DNA from: Oscillospiraceae bacterium
Lineage (GTDB): Bacteria > Bacillota > Clostridia > Oscillospirales > Oscillospiraceae
Direction: 5' to 3'
NCBI GenBank assembly: GCA_018053145.1
Contig: JAGPMA010000011.1
Location: 1-49,981, forward strand
Length of the DNA stretch: 49,981 bases
The notes below the pieces were generated by a model. The model was not told the origin of the DNA. It did no database searches and was given only the letters and a program-made list of their open reading frames with translations. The position numbers were made by a program, and so were the translations under genes. Positions 24,777-32,894 of this stretch are shown here, in pieces; the first letter of the stretch is position 1; the number at the start of each line of letters is the position of its first letter.

Positions 24777-25211
24777 CTACATTTCTTTATCATATTTTAT
24801 ACGATAGTAAACCCCATAAGCTGCTACAAACAGGTATGAAAACACCAATAGTAAAACAACAATCATATCAACATTCATTAGAGCAAACGATACCATTAGA
24901 GCGCCAAATATAAATATCATAAGGTCATAGGCTTTTGCTTTTGCACGATTGCCAATAGCAATATTGCGCTCGTCTTTTTTTTCAATTTCTATTTGTTTTT
25001 CAATGTCGGGGCTGTTTTTCAATGATCTTTTGCTTATAAGGCTTCCCATGCCATGACCAAAAATACCGCAGCCAAGTCCAATACAAACATAGGGTAATGC
25101 CCTCATAATTCCTTGCGGTTGTCCAAGAGTTTTAACAAAATACAGGCCTGATGCAAGTAATATTAAACCCAAGATTACGGAAAAGTAGTTAGTTCTATTA
25201 TTCTTCTTCAT
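24777..25211 (-). CDS. small membrane protein beside Xre regulator (DUF2178-like)
   Basis: The 144-residue product has four predicted transmembrane segments in two pairs (about 10-27, 36-55, 90-108, 114-132), separated by a charged cytoplasmic loop with IEIEKKDERNIAIGNRAKAKAYD. The loop motif resembles DUF2178/SdpI-adjacent membrane proteins often coupled to small Xre regulators. Overlaps the regulator stop by 4 bases, so the two are coupled. Function unknown; an envelope-stress or immunity role is only a guess. Confidence 0.65.
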   Translation of the reverse strand: MKKNNRTNYFSVILGLILLASGLYFVKTLGQPQGIMRALPYVCIGLGCGIFGHGMGSLISKRSLKNSPDIEKQIEIEKKDERNIAIGNRAKAKAYDLMIFIFGALMVSFALMNVDMIVVLLLVFSYLFVAAYGVYYRIKYDKEM

Positions 25212-25414
25212 ACAATGTCATCTTCCTCAAAAATAAATATTTCTTCAATGCTGGTTTTGAAGTAACGAGCAATTTTGAAGGCCAATACTATTGATGGATT
25301 ATATCGTCCATTTTCAAGCGAACCAATTGTTTGCCTCGAAACTTCAAGCAAGGTGGCCAATTCTTCTTGACTGACACCCTGCTGTTTTCTCAATTCCTCT
25401 AAGCGGTTTTTCAT
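25208..25414 (-). CDS. small Xre-family HTH regulator
   Basis: The 68-residue protein is almost entirely an HTH_3 domain: LRKQQGVSQEELATLLEVSRQTIGSLENGRYNPSIVLAFKIARYF, with a short acidic tail. The ATG at 25414 is preferred over a frame opening at 25453, which lies in the operator and beyond any ribosome-binding site. A perfect 12-bp palindrome sits between gene and promoter, pointing to autorepression. Confidence 0.88.
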   Translation of the reverse strand: MKNRLEELRKQQGVSQEELATLLEVSRQTIGSLENGRYNPSIVLAFKIARYFKTSIEEIFIFEEDDIV

Positions 25415-25429
25415 GAAGTCACCCCTTTT

Positions 25430-25457
25430 GCCTATGGAAAGCGAACTTTCCATAGGC
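25430..25457. promoter_or_regulatory. palindromic operator of the Xre regulator
   Basis: gcctatggaaag (25430-25441), cgaa, ctttccataggc (25446-25457) is a perfect 12-bp inverted repeat just downstream of the -10. The core ctttccata recurs once more at 25493-25501, upstream of the -35. Two sites straddling a promoter is a common autorepression layout. Confidence 0.65.
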
Positions 25458-25459
25458 GC

Positions 25460-25487
25460 AGTATATCACTTTTTTCATAAATGTCAA
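25460..25487 (-). promoter_or_regulatory. promoter of the Xre/membrane-protein pair
   Basis: On minus, TTGACA (25482-25487) and TATACT (25460-25465) are 16 bases apart, adjoining the operator palindrome. Confidence 0.7.
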
Positions 25488-25571
25488 GCTAGCTTTCCAT
25501 ATTTTATTAAGAAATTATTTTCTGGTAGAGATTTATAAAACTCAAGGACAAACAGCTGTTCCATGATGATA

Positions 25572-25610
25572 CAAAAAAGCAGACTTTCTATAAATTAGAA
25601 AGTCTGCTTT
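25572..25610 (-). terminator. terminator of tRNA-Gly
   Basis: Arms aaaagcagactttct and agaaagtctgctttt flank an AT-rich loop; on minus the U-tract ends in the A-run at 25572-25577. Directly after the tRNA 3' end. Confidence 0.8.
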
Positions 25611-25686
25611 TGGAGCGGGCGACGAGATTCGAACTCGCTACCTCCACCTTGGCAAGGTGGCGCTCTGCCAAATGAGCTACGCCCGC
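25611..25686 (-). tRNA. tRNA-Gly (anticodon GCC)
   Basis: Minus strand: acceptor GCGGGCG/CGCCCGC, D arm GCTC..GAGC, anticodon stem CCACC/GGTGG with loop TTGCCAA, T arm GCGAG-TTCGAAT-CTCGT, discriminator T and encoded CCA (25611-25613). The loop gives GCC, reading GGC and GGU. Confidence 0.95.
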
Positions 25687-25713
25687 ATCACGCAAATTTG
25701 TGACGCAAGCATG

Positions 25714-25741
25714 ATTATACCAAAAATAAGGCAAATGTCAA
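25714..25741 (-). promoter_or_regulatory. promoter of tRNA-Gly
   Basis: On minus, TTGACA (25736-25741) and TATAAT (25714-25719) are spaced by 16 bases, about 28 bases before the tRNA. Confidence 0.8.
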
Positions 25742-25802
25742 GTCAAAGCAAATTATTTTGTAAAAGAATGCTATTGCGTGGTTTAGTAAATAAACAGAGG
25801 CT

Positions 25803-25830
25803 TTGACAATTTGCGAATATTTGCTATACT
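25803..25830 (+). promoter_or_regulatory. promoter of mscS
   Basis: TTGACA (25803-25808) and TATACT (25825-25830) are separated by 16 bases, just upstream of the channel gene. Confidence 0.75.
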
Positions 25831-25859
25831 AAGGTAACAAAATACAGGGAGTGACAATT

Positions 25860-26678
25860 ATGGGTTTTTCCGATAAGCTTGATGAAGCACTTAAAACTTC
25901 GTGGGGCTCGCTTAGTCTGATGGATGTTCTTTCAGCGGTGCTGGTGTTCTTGGTATGCCTTGTTGTGATAACGATTATTCTGAGAGTTGTCGACCACATT
26001 CAAGCTCGCAGCAAGCTGGATAATACAATCAACAGCTTTATTCGCAGCGGAATAAAAGTGGCTTTGTGGATAATAGCAATTATAATTATTGCGGACAAGC
26101 TGGGTATCGAAACCTCATCGCTCGTTGCGCTCGTAGGTGTTGCGGGTCTCGCGCTTTCCCTTTCAATACAGGGGCTGCTGTCAAACCTTTTCAGCGGCAT
26201 TACAACCCTGACAACAAAACCGTTTGTTGCCGGCGACTTTGTTGAGTTTGATGGTGTTACTGGTACGGTATCCAAAGTGGAGCTATTCTACACGACAATA
26301 ACAACCGTTGAAAACAAGCTTGTATATGTGCCCAACAGCCAGGTAGCAAGCGCCAAAATCATCAATTTCACAAGAGAAACAAACAGACGCGTGGACTTGG
26401 TTTTCTCTGCTTCTTATGAAGCTTCCACAGAGGAGGTTAAGGCTGCGCTGCTTAGCGCTGCAGAAGCTGATGAGCGAGTTCTTAAGACCCCTGAACCTTT
26501 TACAGGCCTGCTGGAATACAAGCAAAGCTCAATCGAATATGCGCTTAGAGTATGGGCGAAGAAGGAAGACTGCGTTAATGTAAAGTTCGCACTTAATGAA
26601 AGCGTGAGAGAAATCTTTAAAGAACGCGGTATTGAAATGTCGTATGACCATCTTAACGTCCACATGGTGAACAGCTGA
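25860..26678 (+). CDS. mscS: small-conductance mechanosensitive channel (MscS family)
   Basis: The protein of about 272 residues has three transmembrane helices (near 20-42, 57-80 and 87-110), the pore-lining Gly/Ala-rich helix (VGVAGLALSLSIQGLLSNLFSG) and a soluble beta domain (PFVAGDFVEFDGVTGTVSKVELFYTTI; VYVPNSQVASAKIINFT). It opens under hypo-osmotic stress to release solutes. The ATG at 25860 follows aggga; a GTG at 25851 is an alternative. Single gene with its own promoter and terminator. Confidence 0.93.
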   Translation: MGFSDKLDEALKTSWGSLSLMDVLSAVLVFLVCLVVITIILRVVDHIQARSKLDNTINSFIRSGIKVALWIIAIIIIADKLGIETSSLVALVGVAGLALSLSIQGLLSNLFSGITTLTTKPFVAGDFVEFDGVTGTVSKVELFYTTITTVENKLVYVPNSQVASAKIINFTRETNRRVDLVFSASYEASTEEVKAALLSAAEADERVLKTPEPFTGLLEYKQSSIEYALRVWAKKEDCVNVKFALNESVREIFKERGIEMSYDHLNVHMVNS

Positions 26679-26696
26679 ATATGCTTATTAATGCAG

Positions 26697-26730
26697 TAAG
26701 CTCCGGTAATACCGGAGCTTAGCTGTTTTT
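26697..26730 (+). terminator. terminator of mscS
   Basis: taagctccgg (26697-26706) pairs with ccggagctta (26712-26721), followed by a T-run at 26726-26730. Confidence 0.85.
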
Positions 26731-26917
26731 GAGAGAGAGGATTATATTATAGAGGGGGGGGAGAAAATCAAACTTACTTAGAGGACAATTTGAGTTGGCA
26801 ATCAAATTGTTTCTCTTAAGCTTGAGTACATCATAAAATATACTTTTGTACTTGTTATGAATATAATGTGAAATGTTTATGAACTTCGAATTATTTTTGA
26901 AAAACTGTTAATCATAA
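26731..26917. other. intergenic, no gene seen
   Basis: AT-rich stretch with a run of eight G (26754-26761) not associated with any reading frame. It lies between the mscS terminator and the 3' end of the sensor kinase. Nothing else recognised. Confidence 0.5.
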
Positions 26918-28351
26918 TCAGATGTTCTTTAACCTTACTGTAAAGATGAACTCGGTAATGCCGTCGCGGCTTGTAACAGAAACGTCTTCGTTGTGGTTGT
27001 TGAGAATTGTTTTGACAATGGAAAGACCAAGTCCGACGCCGTCGCGGTCAAGGCTTCTGGATTTATCCGTCTTGTGGAAGCGATCAAATATGAAGGGCAG
27101 TTCCTGCGGCGAGATGGTTTCGCCGTGGTTTTTTATTGAGACAAAGGCTTTGCCGCCCTGTTTCCAAAGAGAGATTCCGATTGCCGTGCCGGTTTCGGAA
27201 AACTTGATGGCGTTATCTAAAAGATTATACACAACCTGAGTAATCGAATCCTCGTCACCGCGGACTGCTATGCTCTCTTCGGGGAGCTGAGCGTCAACAT
27301 CGAGCCCGTTCTGGGTGATTTTGCCCTCGAAGGTCAGCAAGGTGCGCATGATGACTTCCGAAAGGTTGAAGCTTCGGCTCAATAGAGCGGGTGTGTCGAC
27401 AGACTGGATTCTGCTCATTTGAAGCATTTGCCGAACTAGACGGGAAAGACGCTTCGTTTCGCTGGAGATGGTGGCAAGGTATCTGTCCTGCTCGTCCTTT
27501 GGTATCGTTCCGTCGAGAATGCCGTCCGCAAAACCGGAGATGGTGGTCATAGGCGTTTTCAGCTCATGCGAGAGGTTGGCGATAAATTCGCTTCGAAGCT
27601 GCTCGGACTTTTCCAAAGACTCCGCCATCATGTTGAAGGATTCGGTGAGCTCGCCGATTTCGTCCTCGCGCCCTTCGTCTGCAACGCGTGCGGAAAAATC
27701 ACCGTGGGCAAAACGCCGCGCTGCTGCTGCCATTTCAAGAAGCGGTCCTGACTGACGCTTTGAGGTATAGTACGATAGAATGATGGCAAGAAGCATCACA
27801 ACGGTTGCGGTTGTGATGAAAACCGTTGACGCCGTGCCCCAAGCATCGACTATCGCTGTGCAGTCTGAGCCGACAAATATGTATCCGACAAGGGCATTAT
27901 TAGCTCCGATTACTATTGGAAGCGCAACGACATAATACGGTCGTTCATTATAGAAATTATCCAGCGTAGTGAGCTTTTGGTATTTCCCGTTTTTATAAAG
28001 AACCTCCATTATGTTGGAGCTTATCTGCTTGCCGATATAGGGAGAAATAACATCCATATCAGAGCTTGAAACGATAAGTCCCTGCACGTCGGTGATGAAA
28101 ATGTCGTTTTCGGTGCTTTTTGCCAGAGAGCTGATGATAAGGCGAAGATACCAGTCGGTGAGGTCACCGTTCTGTTCACAAAACGCGGAAGCGGCCTTCG
28201 AGACCTCGGTTGCGTTGAGCGCAATGCTTTCACGCTTTTGGTTAAGCGCAAAACTACGCCCGAGAATTACAATGGAGGTTCCAAGAAGGAAAAAGCTGAT
28301 GATGACTAGCATTGCCGTCATAACAAAGTTTTTGAAGTAAACACTCTTCAT
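26918..28351 (-). CDS. HAMP-domain sensor histidine kinase
   Basis: The 477-residue membrane kinase has TM1 (about 10-31), an extracellular sensor region (about 35-170; dCache/PAS-like in length), TM2 (about 174-195), a HAMP linker (about 200-250), the HisKA dimerisation box with phospho-His H262 (IANLSHELKTPMTTI) and an HATPase_c domain with N box (QVVYNLLDNAIKF), G1-type segment and GVGLGLSIVKTIL. It overlaps the response regulator gene by 4 bases. The signal is unknown; the divergent neighbour is an amino-acid ABC importer. Confidence 0.94.
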   Translation of the reverse strand: MKSVYFKNFVMTAMLVIISFFLLGTSIVILGRSFALNQKRESIALNATEVSKAASAFCEQNGDLTDWYLRLIISSLAKSTENDIFITDVQGLIVSSSDMDVISPYIGKQISSNIMEVLYKNGKYQKLTTLDNFYNERPYYVVALPIVIGANNALVGYIFVGSDCTAIVDAWGTASTVFITTATVVMLLAIILSYYTSKRQSGPLLEMAAAARRFAHGDFSARVADEGREDEIGELTESFNMMAESLEKSEQLRSEFIANLSHELKTPMTTISGFADGILDGTIPKDEQDRYLATISSETKRLSRLVRQMLQMSRIQSVDTPALLSRSFNLSEVIMRTLLTFEGKITQNGLDVDAQLPEESIAVRGDEDSITQVVYNLLDNAIKFSETGTAIGISLWKQGGKAFVSIKNHGETISPQELPFIFDRFHKTDKSRSLDRDGVGLGLSIVKTILNNHNEDVSVTSRDGITEFIFTVRLKNI

Positions 28352-29040
28352 TTGGTATCGTTAAGCTCAAATTTGTAGCCTACTCCCCAGACAGTCTTTA
28401 ATGTCCATTGCTCGGACACGCCCTCCAGCTTTTCGCGAAGGCGTTTAACGTGGACGTCAACCGTGCGGGAGTCACCGAAATAGTCGAAACCCCAGACCTC
28501 ATCCAAAAGCTGATTACGGGTGTATACTCTGTTGGGTGTTGTGGCGAGATGGAACAGCAGCTCCATCTCTTTTGGCGGAGTTTCTACCTTTTTTCCGTCA
28601 ACAATCAGCTCGTAGGAGTCGAGGTTGATGATAAGCTTCTCGAAGGTGAGCTTTTTTTCTCCGGATTTCTCCTCGGGCTCTGTTCTGCGCATGACAGCGT
28701 GGATACGCGCCAACAACTCCTTGATCTCGAAGGGCTTAACAATGTAGTCATCAGCACCCATTTCGAGCCCATTAACCTTGTCATAGGTTTCGCCCTTGGC
28801 GGTGAGCATGATGATGGGAACGCGAGAGGTTTCACGAACCTTGCGGCAGACCTGCCAGCCGTCCAGAACGGGGAGCATGATGTCGAGAAGAATTACGTCG
28901 GGGTTTTCTGAAAGCGCAAGGCGCACTCCGTTGCCGCCGTCCGAAGCTATGATTACGTCAAAGCCGTCCTTTTCGAGGTAGAGGCGCAGCAGCTCGGCAA
29001 TATTTCCGTCGTCTTCGACTATTAAAGCTATTTTAGACAT
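28348..29040 (-). CDS. OmpR/PhoB-family response regulator
   Basis: The 230-residue regulator has a receiver domain (1-120; acidic pocket VEDD near residue 10, phospho-acceptor D53 in ILLDIMLP, and the conserved Lys in DDYIVKPF) and a winged-helix DNA-binding domain (about 130-228; PKEMELLFHLATTPNRVYTRNQLLDEVWG, DVHVKRLREKLE). First gene of the two-gene unit; ribosome-binding site ggaagg. A TATAAT lies on minus at 29073-29078 without a clear -35. Confidence 0.95.
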   Translation of the reverse strand: MSKIALIVEDDGNIAELLRLYLEKDGFDVIIASDGGNGVRLALSENPDVILLDIMLPVLDGWQVCRKVRETSRVPIIMLTAKGETYDKVNGLEMGADDYIVKPFEIKELLARIHAVMRRTEPEEKSGEKKLTFEKLIINLDSYELIVDGKKVETPPKEMELLFHLATTPNRVYTRNQLLDEVWGFDYFGDSRTVDVHVKRLREKLEGVSEQWTLKTVWGVGYKFELNDTK

Positions 29041-29175
29041 GAAAGCACGTCCTTCCGAATATGTATATACTCATTATAATAGAATTAAATTAATTATATC
29101 ATTAAAGACTGTAAATAGATTAACAAAGTGTAAAAAAACTCAGTTAAATTGTGTGATTTGGCTAAAAGAAAGACG

Positions 29176-29212
29176 AAAAACAGTCTGTGCAAAAAACGCA
29201 CAGGCTGTTTTT
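29176..29212. terminator. isolated bidirectional terminator-like hairpin
   Basis: aaaaacagtctgtgc (29176-29190) pairs with gcacaggctgttttt (29198-29212), with one wobble. No annotated gene ends here. It lies between the divergent response regulator and binding-protein genes, upstream of the latter's promoter. Confidence 0.6.
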
Positions 29213-29223
29213 GGTTTAAGCCC

Positions 29224-29251
29224 TTGCTTTATTTCGCTAATGTGGTACAAT
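29224..29251 (+). promoter_or_regulatory. promoter of the amino-acid ABC importer operon
   Basis: TTGCTT (29224-29229) and TACAAT (29246-29251) have 16-base spacing, 41 bases before the start codon. Confidence 0.6.
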
Positions 29252-29292
29252 AGCACCGCGACATTCAATTAGCAACTAATGGAGGAAATGAA

Positions 29293-30138
29293 ATGAAAAA
29301 CATCAAAAATGTTATAGTGCTGCTTTTAGTAGCGGCAATGTGCTTCGGCGTTTTAGGCGGCTGCGGAGACAAGAAGGCGGCATCCGAAACTGATACACCC
29401 GCAGTGGGAGAAAGTGCACCGGCTGAGCGTACAACACTGACTGTCGGATTTGACGCGAGCTTCCCTCCCTATGGCTATACTGACGACAGCGGCGAATATG
29501 TCGGCTTTGATCTTGACCTTGCTGCAGAAGTATGCAAAAGAAACGGTTGGGAGCTTATCAAAAAGCCCATCGACTGGGACAGCAAGGATATGGAGCTTGA
29601 AAGCGGCACGATTGACTGCATCTGGAACGGATTTACAATTAACGGACGTGAAAACGACTATGAGTGGACTGAGGCCTATGTTGATAACTCTCAGGTCATA
29701 GTAGTTGCCGCCGATTCCGGAATAGCGGATCTTGCAGGTCTTGCAGGGAAGACCGTTCTTGTTCAGGCAGACTCTTCTGCTCTTGCGGCGCTTACAGATG
29801 AAGAAAACCAAACAAATCTTGACCTTGCGGCGACCTTTGCGGCACTTACCGAGGTTCCCGACTATCTGACGGCATTCATGTCCCTTGAATCCGGCGCAGC
29901 AGACGCTGTTGCAATGGACATTGGCGTTGCTAAATATCAAATTGCACAAAACGAAGGCAAATACATAATGCTTGACCAGACAATTGCTTCCGAGCAGTAC
30001 GGAGTTGGCTTCAAGCTTGGTAACAAAGAGCTTCGTGACCAGGTTCAAAAGACACTCAACGAAATGGTTGAGGATGGAACATTCATAGAAATCGCAACAA
30101 AATGGGAGCTTCAGGATGCAGTTTGCCTAGGCAAATAA
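29293..30138 (+). CDS. polar amino-acid ABC transporter substrate-binding lipoprotein
   Basis: The 281-residue SBP_bac_3 family protein has a signal peptide with lipobox LGGC (Cys24), a Thr/Ala-rich linker, and the usual order: N-lobe start TLTVGFDASFPPYGYTDD, GFDLDLAAEVCKRNGWE, then the C-lobe (LAGKTVLVQADSSA) and a return to the N-lobe ending QYGVGFKLGNKELRDQVQKTLNEMVEDG. It captures an amino acid outside the membrane and delivers it to the permease at 30234. Substrate cannot be read reliably; cystine/glutamine-type ligands are typical. Confidence 0.93.
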   Translation: MKNIKNVIVLLLVAAMCFGVLGGCGDKKAASETDTPAVGESAPAERTTLTVGFDASFPPYGYTDDSGEYVGFDLDLAAEVCKRNGWELIKKPIDWDSKDMELESGTIDCIWNGFTINGRENDYEWTEAYVDNSQVIVVAADSGIADLAGLAGKTVLVQADSSALAALTDEENQTNLDLAATFAALTEVPDYLTAFMSLESGAADAVAMDIGVAKYQIAQNEGKYIMLDQTIASEQYGVGFKLGNKELRDQVQKTLNEMVEDGTFIEIATKWELQDAVCLGK

Positions 30139-30169
30139 GAGACTTTCGGTTTTAGTTTTATATTTTTCG

Positions 30170-30206
30170 GTAAGCGTGGGCGGAGAGTATTTTCCGCCCG
30201 CTTTAC
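30170..30206 (+). terminator. hairpin between binding protein and permease genes
   Basis: gtaagcgtgggcgga (30170-30184) pairs imperfectly with tccgcccgctttac (30193-30206), and T-rich sequence follows. Such hairpins usually favour expression of the binding protein over the membrane genes. Confidence 0.65.
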
Positions 30207-30233
30207 CTGTTTTATATCCTTTTTTTCTAAATT

Positions 30234-31019
30234 ATGGGGGGCGGAGTATTGGACATTACCGCAATGATTTTTAGACTTGGCGAGGGAATGCTTCGCAGTG
30301 TGCTCATATTCGGATTCACTTTATTATTTTCGTTACCACTTGGACTGCTTGTCTCCTTTGGACGAATGTCTAAATGGGCGCCTTTTGCAGGTCTAAGCGA
30401 AGCAAAATGCAGCTACTCCGGAAAACTGTCGAGATTTAAGCCGATTTCGATAATTATTAAGGGCTGGATTTCCTTTTTACGGGCGGTTGCCCGCTTTAAG
30501 CCGGTTCAGTTCATTATTAAAGTTTACATTTCCATAATGCGCGGAACTCCGCTTATGCTTCAGCTAATGGTTGTATACTTCGGACCGTATTATATATTCG
30601 GTATCAAGATTTCAAGTGAGTATCAATTCTATGCTGTTATAATCGCATTTGCGATTAATTACGCCGCATATTTTGCGGAAATTTATCGCAGCGGAATTGA
30701 GTCGATGCCAAAGGGCCAATATGAAGCAGCGGAGGTTTTGGGTTACAGCAAAACCCAAACATTTTTAAAGATAATTCTGCCTCAAGTGATAAAGCGCATA
30801 TTACCTCCTGTTACCAACGAGGTTATAACCCTTGTAAAGGATACATCCCTTGCCTTCGTCATCGCATATGCGGAAATGTTTACAGTTGCTAAGCAAATTG
30901 CGGCGAAGGAAAGCTCGGTTCTGCCCTTTGTCGGCGCTGCCATATTTTACTTCGCTTTTAACCTTCTCGTAGCGGTGACAATGGAAAAGACGGAAAAAAG
31001 CCTTGCGTATTACCAGTAA
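30234..31019 (+). CDS. polar amino-acid ABC transporter permease with internal duplication
   Basis: This up-to-261-residue HisM/GlnP-type inner-membrane subunit has TM helices near 18-42, 95-115, 130-150 and 230-255, and the EAA loop EAAEVLGYSKTQTFLKIILPQ that docks on the ATPase. A TTG at 30249 preceded by ggcggag may be the true start, because the ATG at 30234 lacks a ribosome-binding site. Residues 67-86 and 87-106 are two related 20-residue copies starting RFKP, 10 identities; ordinary permeases have only one. The insertion lies in the cytoplasmic loop before RGTPL. Confidence 0.9.
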   Translation: MGGGVLDITAMIFRLGEGMLRSVLIFGFTLLFSLPLGLLVSFGRMSKWAPFAGLSEAKCSYSGKLSRFKPISIIIKGWISFLRAVARFKPVQFIIKVYISIMRGTPLMLQLMVVYFGPYYIFGIKISSEYQFYAVIIAFAINYAAYFAEIYRSGIESMPKGQYEAAEVLGYSKTQTFLKIILPQVIKRILPPVTNEVITLVKDTSLAFVIAYAEMFTVAKQIAAKESSVLPFVGAAIFYFAFNLLVAVTMEKTEKSLAYYQ

Positions 31020-31031
31020 AGGAGGGGCAAA

Positions 31032-31817
31032 ATGGACAGCAACACAATTTTGGAAATGCAGAATATCACAAAACAGTTTGATGACCTTAAAGTGCTGAAG
31101 GACATTTCCCTCACGGTACAGCGCGGAGAGGTGCTTGCAATTATAGGACCGTCCGGAAGCGGAAAATCAACTCTTCTTCGTTGTGCAACTCTTCTTGAGA
31201 AAATAGACACCGGAAGCATCAGCTATCTTGGGGAAAATGCAGCAAGCACGGACGAAGACGGAAGGGCAGTATATGCTTCCAAGACTGAGTTAAAGAAAAT
31301 CCGTGGCTACTTCGGTTTGGTATTTCAAAACTTTAATCTCTTTCCGCACTACTCGGTTTTGAAAAATGTGACGGACGCAATAATAAATGTGCAGAAGCGC
31401 AATAAAAACGAGACTATAGCAAAGGCCAGAGCGCTGCTTAAAAAAATGGGGCTTGAGGACAAAGAAAACGCCTACCCGTTTCAGCTTTCTGGCGGTCAGC
31501 AGCAACGCGTTTCGATTGTACGCGCCATGGCGATGGAGCCGCAGATTTTGTTTTTTGACGAACCTACGAGCGCACTTGACCCCGAGCTTACGGGTGAGGT
31601 GCTTAAAGTCATCCGCAGGCTTGCAGAGGAACACATGACCATGGTGATTGTGACTCATGAGATGGCGTTTGCTCGCGCGGTTGCCGACAGAGTGATATTC
31701 ATGGACGGCGGAGTAATCGTTGAACAGGGTAAGCCCGAAGATGTGCTGGGAAATCCCAGTGAGGAACGCACCAAGCAGTTTTTGGCAAGATATTCGGAAG
31801 AACAGGACTATAAATAA
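31032..31817 (+). CDS. polar amino-acid ABC transporter ATP-binding protein
   Basis: The 261-residue GlnQ/TcyC-type ATPase has Walker A GPSGSGKS (39-46), Q-loop [14 protein letters not shown] (about 97-110), signature LSGGQQQR (152-159), Walker [14 protein letters not shown] (about 172-184) and an H-loop [14 protein letters not shown]. It powers import with the 29293 and 30234 products. The start is 12 bases after the permease stop, with aggagg before it. Confidence 0.95.
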   Translation: MDSNTILEMQNITKQFDDLKVLKDISLTVQRGEVLAIIGPSGSGKSTLLRCATLLEKIDTGSISYLGENAASTDEDGRAVYASKTELKKIRGYFGLVFQNFNLFPHYSVLKNVTDAIINVQKRNKNETIAKARALLKKMGLEDKENAYPFQLSGGQQQRVSIVRAMAMEPQILFFDEPTSALDPELTGEVLKVIRRLAEEHMTMVIVTHEMAFARAVADRVIFMDGGVIVEQGKPEDVLGNPSEERTKQFLARYSEEQDYK

Positions 31818-31860
31818 CTCTTTTACCTGTCTTAATAATCTTTTGTATTTCATAACTACT

Positions 31861-31891
31861 GGAGGAACACACAAAAATGTTCCTCCTTTTT
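31861..31891 (+). terminator. terminator of the ABC importer operon
   Basis: ggaggaaca (31861-31869) pairs with tgttcctcc (31878-31886), followed by five T. Confidence 0.9.
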
Positions 31892-31991
31892 AGTTTCGAA
31901 AGTTTACAAATTTTGCTTGAATTGTTGTCCAAGCTATAATAATATAACTAACAAGATCAAAATCAATGACATAGATTATCGGTGGTTTACT

Positions 31992-32792
31992 ATGAGAAAT
32001 AAAGCTCGCGCGCTTGCGCTGGTTCTTTCTGTTTTATTTATATTATCAATATCCGGCTGTAGTACAGGGGGCAACGACAAATATCGTGTCGCTGACAAGC
32101 TTGCGCAGCAGGAGTTTTGTGTTGCCTTCCGCCTTGACGACAAAGCGGGTTTGGCAGTTATCGCGGCGCTCAAGGTTTTGCAGGATTCCGGCAAGGTAAC
32201 CGAAATATCTCAAAAGTGGTTTGATGAGGATGTGTCACTCCTTAAGGGCGATTCAATGGCTATTACATTATTAGATACAGTTGAAAAACGCACATTCATT
32301 ATTGGCTATGACTCGGGACGGCTGCCGTTTTCGGGAACCTCTGTTGGAGGCTCGGCTATGGGCTTTGATATCGATGTGGCAAAAGAGGTTTGCAAAACGC
32401 TAGGGTGGAAGGCGAAATTTATACCGATTGACGTTTCGCAGGCCGTTGTGGAGCTGAACTCCGGCAATGTCGACTGCGTATGGGGCGGGTTTGCCTATGA
32501 CGAGAGAAACGCGGATATCAACCAGTCGCCTGTATATATGAAGAATACCATCGTTCTCGCGTCGCTCGTAAGTTCAAATGTCAGAAGCATCAGGTCGCTT
32601 TCTGGGAAAACACTGACACTGAGCGAAAACGGGTATTTCAACGCTTTGCTAGAGGACAGCGAGACTTTGACGAAAAAGCCAAAGTATATCGTCAAGGTAC
32701 CAGGCGGCACGGAGGAATGCTTCAAGGCGCTTGACGACGGAGCTTGCAACGCAATTATTACTGACCTTGCGGCGCTTGATTATTACAAATAA
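31992..32792 (+). CDS. circularly permuted SBP_bac_3-like lipoprotein
   Basis: The 266-residue lipoprotein (lipobox ISGC, Cys23) is made of the same modules as the binding protein at 29293, in another order. Residues 30-80 (KYRVADKLAQQEFCVAFRLD... VTEISQKWFDED) align with the normal C-terminal tail of the 29293 product. Residues 99-266 (FIIGYDSGRLPFS, GFDIDVAKEVCKTLGW, ELNSGNVDCVWGGF, ... ALDDGACNAIITDLAALDYYK) then match the normal N-lobe and C-lobe up to the point where that tail would begin. Start chosen at ATG 31992 with ggtgg upstream. It may be an extra receptor or a ligand sensor. The order is read directly; function is inferred. Confidence 0.75.
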   Translation: MRNKARALALVLSVLFILSISGCSTGGNDKYRVADKLAQQEFCVAFRLDDKAGLAVIAALKVLQDSGKVTEISQKWFDEDVSLLKGDSMAITLLDTVEKRTFIIGYDSGRLPFSGTSVGGSAMGFDIDVAKEVCKTLGWKAKFIPIDVSQAVVELNSGNVDCVWGGFAYDERNADINQSPVYMKNTIVLASLVSSNVRSIRSLSGKTLTLSENGYFNALLEDSETLTKKPKYIVKVPGGTEECFKALDDGACNAIITDLAALDYYK

Positions 32793-32848
32793 GCCTTCCT
32801 TTGTTAGCTCCGCGGATAAAGATGCTTAGAAGATATTATCGATAAAAC

Positions 32849-32880
32849 AAACGGACCCGACTTCTATGTCGGGTCCGTTT
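32849..32880. terminator. bidirectional terminator
   Basis: aaacggacccgac (32849-32861) and gtcgggtccgttt (32868-32880) form a perfect 13-bp stem between the convergent 31992 gene and the Clp ATPase gene. Confidence 0.85.
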
Positions 32881-32894
32881 GATGTTTTGGTATG

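Noticed and set aside
26754-26761. Run of eight G as a phase-variable tract
   Set aside because: It lies in intergenic DNA away from promoters and reading frames, so slippage would have no evident effect.
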